Assembly: GCA_902783405.1 (NCBI GenBank) | Contig: CACZQZ010000001.1 | Coordinates: forward strand, 1 to 15,510 | Length of the DNA stretch: 15,510 nt | Direction of reading: 5' to 3' | Source: an uncultured Erysipelotrichaceae bacterium | GTDB taxonomy: Bacteria; Bacillota_I; Bacilli_A; RF39; UBA660 | Shown here: positions 1 through 6,383 of the stretch, piece after piece | Numbering within the stretch: position 1 is the stretch's first letter | How the letters are laid out: the number at the start of each line of letters is the position of its first letter | Translations under genes and position numbers: made by a program | The notes under the pieces: model-generated | What the model saw: the letters and a program-made list of their open reading frames with translations, nothing else | Databases searched by the model: none | Told to the model about the DNA's origin: nothing

Positions 1-2
1 AT

Positions 3-167
3 ATTTATTGGGCTTGGGAACTTGGCGATAGCAACGAAGTAACTGATTCAGTCAATGTTGCTGATACAAGTGATGGAGAAGCTGCTAAAACTTTAACAAT
101 TGGAGTCGATATAACTGGTGTTCAAACTGCACCTAGTACAACAGCAATCACATCACATATTAATTAA
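3..167 (+). CDS. C-terminal end of a TasA/camelysin-like secreted protein (partial)
   Basis: An open frame enters from the left edge and stops at TAA 165-167, giving the last 54 residues. The fragment contains YWAWELGD, then DTSDGE, then a hydrophobic strand LTIGVDITGVQ and a Thr/Ser-rich tail. This order (W-x-W-E, acidic stretch, D-T-x-x-G, final beta strand ending in Q) matches the C-terminus of the neighbouring 239-aa protein (WKWEYEDG, DTYIGE, LNIRFYFEQ), so the two look like paralogues. TasA/camelysin-type proteins are exported beta-sandwich proteins usually processed by a SipW signal peptidase, and such a peptidase is encoded just downstream. The assignment rests on this short alignment and on context; the N-terminal part lies outside the window. 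Confidence 0.6.
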   Translation: MYWAWELGDSNEVTDSVNVADTSDGEAAKTLTIGVDITGVQTAPSTTAITSHIN

Positions 168-175
168 AAAATTTA

Positions 176-231
176 GGAAGTTATATTTAACTTCCATAAG
201 GGAAATAATTAAATCTTTATTTTCTTTATGG
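176..231 (+). other. Two adjacent RNA hairpins between TasA-like genes
   Basis: The first hairpin is perfect: GGAAGTTA (176-183), loop TATT, TAACTTCC (188-195). The second is a 15-bp stem with two G-U pairs, arms 194-208 and 217-231, loop 209-216. They share bases 194-195, so they compete slightly at the junction. Neither is followed by a clear T-run, so a simple intrinsic terminator is not well supported. They may be a partial terminator or a 3'-end stabiliser that sets expression ratios between the first and second TasA-like genes. Confidence 0.45.
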
Positions 232-266
232 AAATTAAATATGAATATAAAGGGAGCAGATGATAT

Positions 267-986
267 ATGGAGGAGAGGAAAACAAAAAAATATTGGTGTA
301 TTATTATATTACTACTAATAATAATTTTGTTATTATTATTTTTTGCTAAATTTGGAAAAATCCAAAATAAATATTTAGTACCAACCGGAAATATTGATGT
401 ATTTAATATTGATATTGGTAGTAATTGTGGATGTAGTGATAAAGAAAAATGTGATAATAAAAGTGATGATGAAAGTGATACTGTAAATAAAAAAATTGAT
501 AGTAATACATATACAATATGGAATGAACAAAAATATAAGGATGTGTTTGGTGAAATATATGTAGATGATAAAAATGGAAATTATATCTATCAACAACATT
601 TAGATATATTTAATAATGCATTTTATGAGTATACAAACAAAATTGCTCCTGGCGTATCAAATACTTATTATTTTGTAGCCCATAATAATTCGGACATTAA
701 TGTTAAATATTATGTAGAAATGTATGAAAGCACAAAATATGATATAAATTTAAAATATAGATTAAAACGAAATGGTAAATATATAATAGGAAATGAAAAT
801 AAGTGGGTATCAGCAAACGATTTAAAAACATCTTTTAGCAATTTAAATATGAAAAATTCAGATAAATATTCATTAGATTGGAAATGGGAATATGAAGATG
901 GTATAGACGAACAAGATACTTATATTGGTGAAAATATGGATGATGTATACAAATTAAATATTAGATTTTACTTTGAGCAGGTATAA
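267..986 (+). CDS. Membrane-anchored TasA/camelysin-like surface protein
   Basis: This 239-aa protein starts at ATG 267, with AGGGAG at 251-256 as ribosome site. Residues 9-27 form a strongly hydrophobic export or anchor segment followed by FAKFGK. A short Cys-containing loop with C54, C56 and C62 (C-x-C-x5-C) runs into an acidic linker (about 63-72). The rest looks like the TasA/camelysin beta-sandwich: an N-terminal strand block with FGEIYVDD, the turn IAPGVSNTYYF at 126-136, NNSDINVKYYV at 140-150, and a terminal WKWEYEDG (205-212). The family is exported and processed by SipW peptidases; some members form biofilm fibres. The sipW-type gene begins 2 nt after the stop codon, so the two are probably co-transcribed and translationally coupled. 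The extended linker and Cys motif are unusual compared with Bacillus TasA. Confidence 0.65.
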   Translation: MEERKTKKYWCIIILLLIIILLLLFFAKFGKIQNKYLVPTGNIDVFNIDIGSNCGCSDKEKCDNKSDDESDTVNKKIDSNTYTIWNEQKYKDVFGEIYVDDKNGNYIYQQHLDIFNNAFYEYTNKIAPGVSNTYYFVAHNNSDINVKYYVEMYESTKYDINLKYRLKRNGKYIIGNENKWVSANDLKTSFSNLNMKNSDKYSLDWKWEYEDGIDEQDTYIGENMDDVYKLNIRFYFEQV

Positions 987-988
987 CG

Positions 989-1441
989 ATGAAAAAGATA
1001 TTATTCGGAATATTTATATTTTTAATTTTAGTATTTATTACTATTAATTTATTAACTATATTTAATATACCATTATTTGGCTATAGAATATATCGTGTAG
1101 GATCAGGAAGTATGCAGCCATATCTGAACATTAATGATATTATACTTGTGAAAAAACAAAAGAAATATCAGGTTAATGATGTCGTTACTTATGTAAATAA
1201 TAATGAATATATAACTCACAGAATTGTTAGTATAAAAAATGATGAAATAATTTTAAAAGGAGATGCAAACAACATAGAAGATAAGCCAATAAAAAATGAT
1301 AGTATCATTGGTAAAGTTATATTTAAAACAGTAGGCTTTGGGTTTATCTTATATTTATTTAGTAAACCCATATTTTGGATATTGTTATTTATCATAGGTT
1401 TTATTTTTACCATATTTATTCCTGATAAAAAGAAATTATGA
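989..1441 (+). CDS. sipW: SipW-type signal peptidase I (Ser/His, ER-like)
   Basis: This 150-aa membrane serine protease cleaves signal peptides outside the membrane. An N-terminal hydrophobic segment spans about residues 3-27. The nucleophile motif is GSGSMQP with Ser41. THRIV carries His77 at the position where classical bacterial signal peptidases have Lys, which marks the SipW/Sec11 (archaeal/ER) subtype. KGDANNIED (90-98) gives the conserved acidic box with Asp92 and Asp98. A second hydrophobic pair lies at about 113-143, before a basic end. SipW enzymes characteristically process TasA/camelysin-type proteins, and here the gene sits between two such genes. It follows its upstream neighbour by 2 nt and ends in TGA at 1439-1441, which also shows that TGA is a stop codon here. 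Confidence 0.9.
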   Translation: MKKILFGIFIFLILVFITINLLTIFNIPLFGYRIYRVGSGSMQPYLNINDIILVKKQKKYQVNDVVTYVNNNEYITHRIVSIKNDEIILKGDANNIEDKPIKNDSIIGKVIFKTVGFGFILYLFSKPIFWILLFIIGFIFTIFIPDKKKL

Positions 1442-1467
1442 AATAAATACGAAAGGGGGAACTATGT

Positions 1468-1965
1468 ATGAAGAAAAAAAGAGTTTTAAAAAAGAAATTT
1501 GTTGTATTTTTGTCTTTATACGCTATAGTTTTTATTTCGTATTTTTCAATGACTACTCTTGCAAAATATACCGGTTTATTAAATAAAAATGACAGTATTT
1601 CAGTTGCAAAATGGAATGTTGATGTTGTAGGAGAGGATAATAAAACATTACCAACAATGACAATAGGTAAATCTTCAACGTATCAAGATTATAATTTAAG
1701 TGTAACAAGCACATCAGAAATTGCTATTAATTATTCAGTTATTATTTCAAATGTTCCATCGGGTGTAGAAGTACAAGTTGATGATGATATCATATACAAG
1801 GAAAGGTATAATTCGATAATAATTGAAAATTTAGGTTTTTTTGATGCAGAAGATACTAATAAAACACATAATCATAAATTTACTTTAATAGTACCTCTTG
1901 GAATAGATGCCATTGATAATGAAACTATAAGTATCGATGTAATATTTAAGCAAAATGAATTATAA
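1468..1965 (+). CDS. TasA/camelysin-like secreted protein with AKYTG signal motif
   Basis: This 165-aa protein starts at ATG 1468 behind GAAAGGGGGA (1451-1460). A basic N-terminus (KKKRVLKKK) is followed by a hydrophobic stretch (about 11-29) and TTLAKYTG at 29-36, the region where SipW-dependent precursors are typically cleaved. The mature part has the family layout: ISVAKWNVDVVG strand, short linker, TSEIAINYSVIISNVPSGVEVQVDD, and a C-terminal strand ISIDVIFKQ. It has no sortase signal. It lies 26 nt after the sipW-type gene and is a likely substrate. Whether it polymerises into fibres like TasA or is a minor accessory subunit cannot be judged from sequence. Confidence 0.75.
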   Translation: MKKKRVLKKKFVVFLSLYAIVFISYFSMTTLAKYTGLLNKNDSISVAKWNVDVVGEDNKTLPTMTIGKSSTYQDYNLSVTSTSEIAINYSVIISNVPSGVEVQVDDDIIYKERYNSIIIENLGFFDAEDTNKTHNHKFTLIVPLGIDAIDNETISIDVIFKQNEL

Positions 1966-1992
1966 AAATTCAATTGGAAAGAAGGTGTAAAG

Positions 1993-4068
1993 GTGTTAAA
2001 AAAAATAAATAAAAAATATATATTTTTGTTTTTTGTTTTGACTTTAACTACTGGCTTTATACCTTTTGCTTACAGTAAATATATACAAGGATTTAGAAAA
2101 CATATAGTTATTAATGCTGTACAGCCTACATATATAGTAAAATTTGATGCAAATGGTGGAACCGGAACAATGTCTAATCAAACATTTACTTATGGAACTA
2201 GCCAGAAATTGATTGCTAATACATTTAAAAAAACAGATTATACATTTTCTAAATGGAATACTGAAAGTGATGGAAGTGGGGATTCATACACCGATGAAGA
2301 ATCAGTAAAAAATTTAACAGAAAATGATCAAGAAACGATAGTTTTATATGCGATGTGGAATGAAATAACAGATAAAATAGCTAAAATTGGTGATGTATAT
2401 TATGATACGCTGCAAGAAGCAGTGAATGCAGTTCCTAATAATCAGACAGAAACAACTATAGTACTTTTAAATAATACAAGTGAAAAAATAACGATTCCTA
2501 ATAATAAGAATATTATTTTGAATTTAAATGATAAAACTTTAAAAAACGATGGTGCGACTAATGTTATCAAAAATAGCGGTATTTTAAAAATAACAAATGG
2601 AACAATCACTTCAAGTGCTGCTTATGGTGCAGTAGATAATGAATCTACAGGAAATCTTACGGTAGATGGAGCTAGAATTATTGCAACTGGTACCAGACAA
2701 GCTATTTATAACAATAACGGAATTGTAACAATTATGGGCTCAACTTATTTAAGTGCAAGTACTTCTCAAAGAGCAGCTTTACAAAACTTATCTGGTGGAA
2801 CTGTAAATATATTGGGTGGAACAATTATTTCAAATAATTATTATGGGATAAATAATGCTGGTACTATGACTATTGGTCAAAAAGATGATAATGTTGATAT
2901 ATCTTCTCCTGTGATACAAGGTAAAAGTTATGGTCTATATACAACATCTAGTGTTAATTTTTATGATGGTGTTTTAAAAGGAGTAACCAATCCAATCAAT
3001 GCAGTGTCAAACATAGCAGATTTTGAAGAAGGATATGGAATTGTAAATGATGATGAAACAATAGATGGTAATTTATATAAAGTAATTTATCCTGGTATTT
3101 CAAATAAAGTAACATTTGATGGTAATGGTGGAACAGTTAGTGATGATACAAAATACGTTGTAAATGGAAAAAAATTAGGAACACTTCCTACTGCAGCAAG
3201 AAGTAATCATAATTTTTTAGGATGGTATACAGCAAGTAGTGGTGGAAGTTTAATAAACGAAGATATAATCATAACAGAAGAAGTTACATTTTATGCTCAT
3301 TGGGAAAAAATCGTTAATGTAGCGAGAATAGGCGATGTATACTATGACACTGTACAAGCTGCCATAACAGCTGCTTCTAATAACACATTAACCACTATAA
3401 CATTAGAAAAAGATATTAATGAAAATCTAACTATAGCTAGTAATAAAAATATTGTTTTGGACTTAAATAATAAAACAATTGATAATTATAACTCAAATGC
3501 TGTAATAGAAAATAATGGTAATGTCACGGTTAAAAATGGTACGATTAAGTCAAATTCTGAAAAGACAAGTGCACTTAATAACAACGCTGGAAAATTAATA
3601 ATATCAGATGATGCCCAAATTATTGCTACAGGTTCAAGACAAGCGGTTTATGTTTTAGGTGGTGTTGTAGAAATTACAGGAAATGCATATCTAAGTTCTC
3701 AAACATCTGGAACACCTACAGCAAGTACAATGGAAAGAGGTACTGCACAATGTTTGGAAAATGGTACATTAATTATAACGGGCGGAACAATTGAAGGATT
3801 ACAGCAACAAGCAGTTTCTAATGAAGGAACACTAATAATAGGAAATAAGGATGGAACTATTGATGCTACAACTCCGGTTTTAATTGGTAATGCTTATGGA
3901 TTAAAAAATACTGGTACATTTAATTTTTATGATGGAATTATTAAAGGTAAAAGTGATGCTATTAACGGAACTGTTGCTGAAATAGAGGATAATTCACAAA
4001 TAATAAATGGTGAAGAAACGATAAGCGAGTCTACATATAAAACAGCATACTTAAAAATCAATGAATAA
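1993..4068 (+). CDS. Secreted InlB-repeat / beta-helix surface protein (two modules)
   Basis: This 691-aa protein starts with GTG at 1993; an ATG is lacking, and AAAGAAGG just upstream is the ribosome site. A hydrophobic signal region (9-27) ends in AYSKYIQG (26-33), resembling the AKYTG motif of the previous gene. The mature protein has two repeats of one plan: an InlB B-type (Listeria-Bacteroides) repeat (about 47-123 and 371-438, with FDANGGTGTM / FDGNGGTVSD and ending YAMW / YAHW), then a right-handed beta-helix-like block (131-343 and 445-660). Both blocks share GDVYYDT and IIATG[TS]RQA. Such proteins act in adhesion or glycan contact. No LPXTG, choline-binding or other wall anchor is present at the C-terminus. 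It is the last gene of the SipW operon, before a strong terminator. Its binding partner is unknown. Confidence 0.75.
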   Translation: MLKKINKKYIFLFFVLTLTTGFIPFAYSKYIQGFRKHIVINAVQPTYIVKFDANGGTGTMSNQTFTYGTSQKLIANTFKKTDYTFSKWNTESDGSGDSYTDEESVKNLTENDQETIVLYAMWNEITDKIAKIGDVYYDTLQEAVNAVPNNQTETTIVLLNNTSEKITIPNNKNIILNLNDKTLKNDGATNVIKNSGILKITNGTITSSAAYGAVDNESTGNLTVDGARIIATGTRQAIYNNNGIVTIMGSTYLSASTSQRAALQNLSGGTVNILGGTIISNNYYGINNAGTMTIGQKDDNVDISSPVIQGKSYGLYTTSSVNFYDGVLKGVTNPINAVSNIADFEEGYGIVNDDETIDGNLYKVIYPGISNKVTFDGNGGTVSDDTKYVVNGKKLGTLPTAARSNHNFLGWYTASSGGSLINEDIIITEEVTFYAHWEKIVNVARIGDVYYDTVQAAITAASNNTLTTITLEKDINENLTIASNKNIVLDLNNKTIDNYNSNAVIENNGNVTVKNGTIKSNSEKTSALNNNAGKLIISDDAQIIATGSRQAVYVLGGVVEITGNAYLSSQTSGTPTASTMERGTAQCLENGTLIITGGTIEGLQQQAVSNEGTLIIGNKDGTIDATTPVLIGNAYGLKNTGTFNFYDGIIKGKSDAINGTVAEIEDNSQIINGEETISESTYKTAYLKINE
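2131..3021 (+). repeat. Module 1: InlB repeat plus beta-helix
   Basis: First copy of the internal duplication of the 691-aa protein (residues 47-343). It aligns with the module at 3103-3972 through FDANGG, GDVYYDTLQEAV, NKNIILNLNDKTL, IIATGTRQAIY, GGTI and NFYDGVLKG. Confidence 0.75.
3103..3972 (+). repeat. Module 2: InlB repeat plus beta-helix
   Basis: Second copy of the duplication (residues 371-660). It retains FDGNGG, GDVYYDTVQAAI, NKNIVLDLNNKTI, IIATGSRQAVY, GGTI and NFYDGIIKG. The sequence has diverged throughout and carries a short insertion near residues 571-584, so the duplication is not recent. Confidence 0.75.
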
Positions 4069-4092
4069 AAATTAAAAATAACCCCAATAATC

Positions 4093-4125
4093 AAAAATAC
4101 TAAGAAATACTCTTAGTATTTTTTT
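4093..4125 (+). terminator. Rho-independent terminator of the SipW/surface-protein operon
   Basis: A 13-bp perfect stem, arms 4093-4105 and 4111-4123 (core ATACTAAGA / TCTTAGTAT), with loop AATAC and a T-run at 4119-4125. It lies 25 nt after the stop of the 691-aa gene and separates this operon from the two-component genes. Confidence 0.9.
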
Positions 4126-4158
4126 AAATCTTATGAGTAATTATCATATTATGATTAG

Positions 4159-4188
4159 TTGAAAAAAGATAAAAATCTTTGTTATAAT
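4159..4188 (+). promoter_or_regulatory. Sigma-A-type promoter of the two-component operon
   Basis: TTGAAA at 4159-4164, an 18-nt spacer, and TATAAT at 4183-4188 preceded by TGT (extended -10, TGnTATAAT). The predicted start near 4195 leaves a 5' leader of about 65 nt containing a TTTAAT direct repeat. Confidence 0.75.
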
Positions 4189-4206
4189 TATATAAGAAAA
4201 TCATTA

Positions 4207-4223
4207 TTTAATGTTTGTTTAAT
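4207..4223 (+). promoter_or_regulatory. Putative response-regulator operator, TTTAAT-GTTTG-TTTAAT
   Basis: Two TTTAAT half-sites with an 11-nt period, the usual geometry for OmpR-type dimers binding direct repeats. It lies downstream of the 4183 -10 and upstream of the regulator start, so autorepression or roadblock control is plausible. The same pattern recurs at 6180, 6252 and 6323. That the neighbouring regulator binds it is an inference. Confidence 0.6.
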
Positions 4224-4261
4224 AAATAAATGAATAATTATATTTGAGGTGAAAAGAACTT

Positions 4262-4951
4262 ATGAGAATATTAATTGTTGAAGATGAAAAATCTCTGGCC
4301 GAATTAGTTGCTAATAGATTAAAAAAAGAAAAATACGTAGTAGATGTTTCTTTAGATGGGGAAGATGGGTTATATAATGCTTTAATGGATGTTTATGATT
4401 TAATCATATTAGATATAATGCTACCTGGTGTTAATGGTATTGAAATACTAAAACAGATTAAAAATAATCATGTCAAATCAAAAGTCATCATGTTAACTGC
4501 TAAATCTGAATTAGAAGATAAATTACTTGGTTTTAGTGAAGGAGCTAATGATTATATTTCAAAACCTTTTCATATTGATGAAGTAGTAGCGAGAGTTAAT
4601 GCTCAATTAAGAATAGAAAGCATTAAAAATCAAACCAAAGAATTTGGAGATTTAATTCTTGATTTAAAAACATCAGATATTATAAATCAAAAGAATAATG
4701 AAAAAATTAATATTATTCATAAAGAATTTCAATTACTCGAATATTTTATGAGTAATCCAAATCAAGTATTATCTAAAGAAATGATATATGATAAAGTATG
4801 GGGATTAGAAAATGATTCTATATCCAATAATTTAGAAGCATACTTATCATTCATTCGTAAAAAATTAAAACTAATTAATTCAAATGTTCAGATTAAGTCA
4901 CTTAGAAATATAGGTTATAAAATGGAGTATAATAATGAAGGAACTAAATAG
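4262..4951 (+). CDS. OmpR/PhoB-family response regulator
   Basis: This 229-aa DNA-binding response regulator starts at ATG 4262 behind GAGGTG (4246-4251). The receiver domain (about 1-118) shows the acidic pocket E7-D8, the phospho-acceptor D51 in LILDIMLPG, the switch T79 in MLTA, Y98, and K101 in SKPF. A winged-helix effector domain occupies about 125-224, with HKEFQLLEYFMSNPNQVLSKE, SFIRKKL and the closing SLRNIGYKM typical of the family. Its last 17 nt overlap the kinase gene, so the pair is translationally coupled. Candidate targets are its own leader and the two surface genes downstream of the kinase, based on shared TTTAAT repeats. No family-level name can be assigned. Confidence 0.93.
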   Translation: MRILIVEDEKSLAELVANRLKKEKYVVDVSLDGEDGLYNALMDVYDLIILDIMLPGVNGIEILKQIKNNHVKSKVIMLTAKSELEDKLLGFSEGANDYISKPFHIDEVVARVNAQLRIESIKNQTKEFGDLILDLKTSDIINQKNNEKINIIHKEFQLLEYFMSNPNQVLSKEMIYDKVWGLENDSISNNLEAYLSFIRKKLKLINSNVQIKSLRNIGYKMEYNNEGTK

Positions 4952-6164
4952 AAAAGTATTTAAGACAATATTTATAATTTTATCTATATTTATAATTACT
5001 GGTATTGTTATTTATAACGTTAGTTCTTATAAGAAAGAATATGATAATGTTAAAAGAAACTTATCTTTTATGGAAGATAAAAATATACCTAATGATAATC
5101 CACCAGAACCAATAGATATGGATTCTTCACTACCAGAATTAAAAAACAGAAATTTAGATAATATGATGATTATGGATTATGAAATATATACAGTAAAATT
5201 AAATAATAGAAAAATAGAAAAGATAACCAATCATAGTAATAATGAAAGTGATTTTGATGTGCAAAATATTGCTCAAAAAATTATAGATAATAAAGAAGAA
5301 TTAAAAGTTGGAAATCTATACCATAATAAATATTCATACAATTATCAATCCGATATGATTGTTATTTTGAATACTAAAAATATTAATGATAGACTAAGGC
5401 TTACCTTGATTTTTTCAATTATTATACTATTTGGATTTGAATTTATAATTTATTATATATCTAAAAAAATAACCAAAAGAATTACAAAACCAGCTCAAGA
5501 ATCATTTGATAAACAAAAAGAATTTATCGCTGATGCATCACATGAGCTAAAAACACCACTTTCCATAATTATGGCTTCTTCCGACGAACTTAAAATAGAT
5601 AAAAAAAATGAAAAATATGTGGATAACATCAAATATGAATCGGAAAGAATGAGTAATTTAATTAAAAGTTTACTTGATTTATCCAAGTTAGAAAATGGTG
5701 TATCTATAAATAGTTATAAAGAAGAAAATATCTCTAAGATTATTGAAAGAATAAGTTTAACATTTGAAGCGGTAGCATTTGAACAAAATATAAAAATAGA
5801 AACCAATATTGAAAAAGATATTATGTTTAAGTGTAGTAAAGAAGAAATAGAAAGATTAGTTTCCATCATACTAGATAACGCTATTAAACATAGTTATAAA
5901 AATTCTTCAATAACGGTTAAAGCTCATAAAGAAAAAAATAGTATTAATATTGAAATAACTAATTCTGGTGATCCAATAAACTCTGGTGATGAAGAAAAGA
6001 TATTTGAAAGATTTTATAGAGCTGATAGGTCTAGAAACAGAGATACAAATCGTTATGGACTTGGACTTGCTATTGCTAAAAATATTGTTATTAATCATAA
6101 AGGAACAATTAAAGCATATTCAAAAGATAGTAAGACGACATTTAAAATAAATTTAAAAAAATAA
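4935..6164 (+). CDS. Membrane sensor histidine kinase
   Basis: This 409-aa partner of the preceding regulator overlaps it by 17 nt. TM1 is at about 9-28 and TM2 at about 153-176; between them is an external sensor region of about 125 residues containing an acidic Pro-rich segment (NPPEPIDMDSSLPEL, 55-69). No clear HAMP domain follows TM2. The catalytic core is complete: H-box with H203 in ADASHELKTPLS, N-box with N315 in LDNAIKHS, G1 with D346 in NSGDP, F-box IFERFYRAD, and G2 YGLGLAIAK. It should autophosphorylate on His203 and pass phosphate to Asp51 of the regulator. The signal is unknown. The PPEP segment resembles the PPEMP motifs of the small membrane protein encoded downstream. Confidence 0.93.
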   Translation: MKELNRKVFKTIFIILSIFIITGIVIYNVSSYKKEYDNVKRNLSFMEDKNIPNDNPPEPIDMDSSLPELKNRNLDNMMIMDYEIYTVKLNNRKIEKITNHSNNESDFDVQNIAQKIIDNKEELKVGNLYHNKYSYNYQSDMIVILNTKNINDRLRLTLIFSIIILFGFEFIIYYISKKITKRITKPAQESFDKQKEFIADASHELKTPLSIIMASSDELKIDKKNEKYVDNIKYESERMSNLIKSLLDLSKLENGVSINSYKEENISKIIERISLTFEAVAFEQNIKIETNIEKDIMFKCSKEEIERLVSIILDNAIKHSYKNSSITVKAHKEKNSINIEITNSGDPINSGDEEKIFERFYRADRSRNRDTNRYGLGLAIAKNIVINHKGTIKAYSKDSKTTFKINLKK

Positions 6165-6193
6165 GAACATTATGAACCATTTAATGTTCTTTT
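6163..6193 (+). terminator. Terminator-like hairpin at the end of the kinase gene
   Basis: AAGAACATTA (6163-6172) pairs with TAATGTTCTT (6182-6191) across a 9-nt loop, followed by a short T-run to 6193. The stem begins inside the kinase stop codon TAA (6162-6164). Its 3' arm overlaps a TTTAAT half-site at 6180, so terminator and operator share bases. Confidence 0.6.
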
Positions 6194-6212
6194 AACTTTA
6201 GCTTGATATGAT
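6180..6212 (+). promoter_or_regulatory. Operator-promoter module 1: TTTAAT-N5-TTTAAC then TATGAT
   Basis: The direct repeat TTTAAT-GTTCT-TTTAAC (6180-6196, 11-nt period) is followed after exactly 10 nt by TATGAT (6207-6212). The same 10-nt gap and the same TATGAT occur in module 3, so this looks like an activator-dependent promoter in which the repeat takes the place of the -35 box. An AAAGGAG follows at 6222-6228, but the ATG after it (6231) reads only ATG-ATT-TAA. Confidence 0.5.
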
Positions 6213-6251
6213 ACATATATGAAAGGAGAAATGATTTAAAAAAATATAATA

Positions 6252-6284
6252 TTTAATTTTAGTTTAATTTAATAATGATAAAGT
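6252..6284 (+). promoter_or_regulatory. Operator-promoter module 2: TTTAAT-TTTAG-TTTAAT
   Basis: The direct repeat is at 6252-6268 (11-nt period), with a third TTTAAT abutting it at 6268-6273. At the 10-nt offset used by the other modules lies TAAAGT (6279-6284), a weak -10 match. A well-spaced AAGGAG (6296-6301) and ATG (6309) follow, but that frame stops after two codons (ATG-AAG-TAA). The module looks like a duplicate of the promoter/start region with the coding part lost. Confidence 0.45.
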
Positions 6285-6322
6285 TTATATCGAAAAAGGA
6301 GATGATAAATGAAGTAAATATA

Positions 6323-6355
6323 TTTAATGTTTATTTAATAAAAAAATAATATGAT
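6323..6355 (+). promoter_or_regulatory. Operator-promoter module 3 driving the PPEMP/beta-helix operon
   Basis: The direct repeat TTTAAT-GTTTA-TTTAAT (6323-6339) differs by one base from the repeat before the response-regulator gene. After 10 nt comes TATGAT (6350-6355), then a predicted start near 6362, GGAGGG at 6373-6378 and the gene start at 6384. This is the most complete of the three modules and the likely functional promoter. Confidence 0.6.
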
Positions 6356-6383
6356 TATAGAGAATGATGAATGGAGGGATAAA

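Noticed and set aside
118..318. 66-aa + strand open frame overlapping the first two genes
   Set aside because: It lies across the hairpin region, has no ribosome site, and overlaps the better-supported frames ending at 167 and starting at 267.
1439..1467. Possible TGA-as-Trp (Mollicute code 4) read-through after sipW
   Set aside because: A strong ribosome site and the next gene start immediately follow, and Trp in all genes is encoded by TGG, so TGA is a stop.
6351..6383. Upstream ATG start for the PPEMP protein
   Set aside because: This ATG lies in the candidate -10 TATGAT; GGAGGG sits 5 nt before ATG 6384 and the protein then begins with a normal signal segment.
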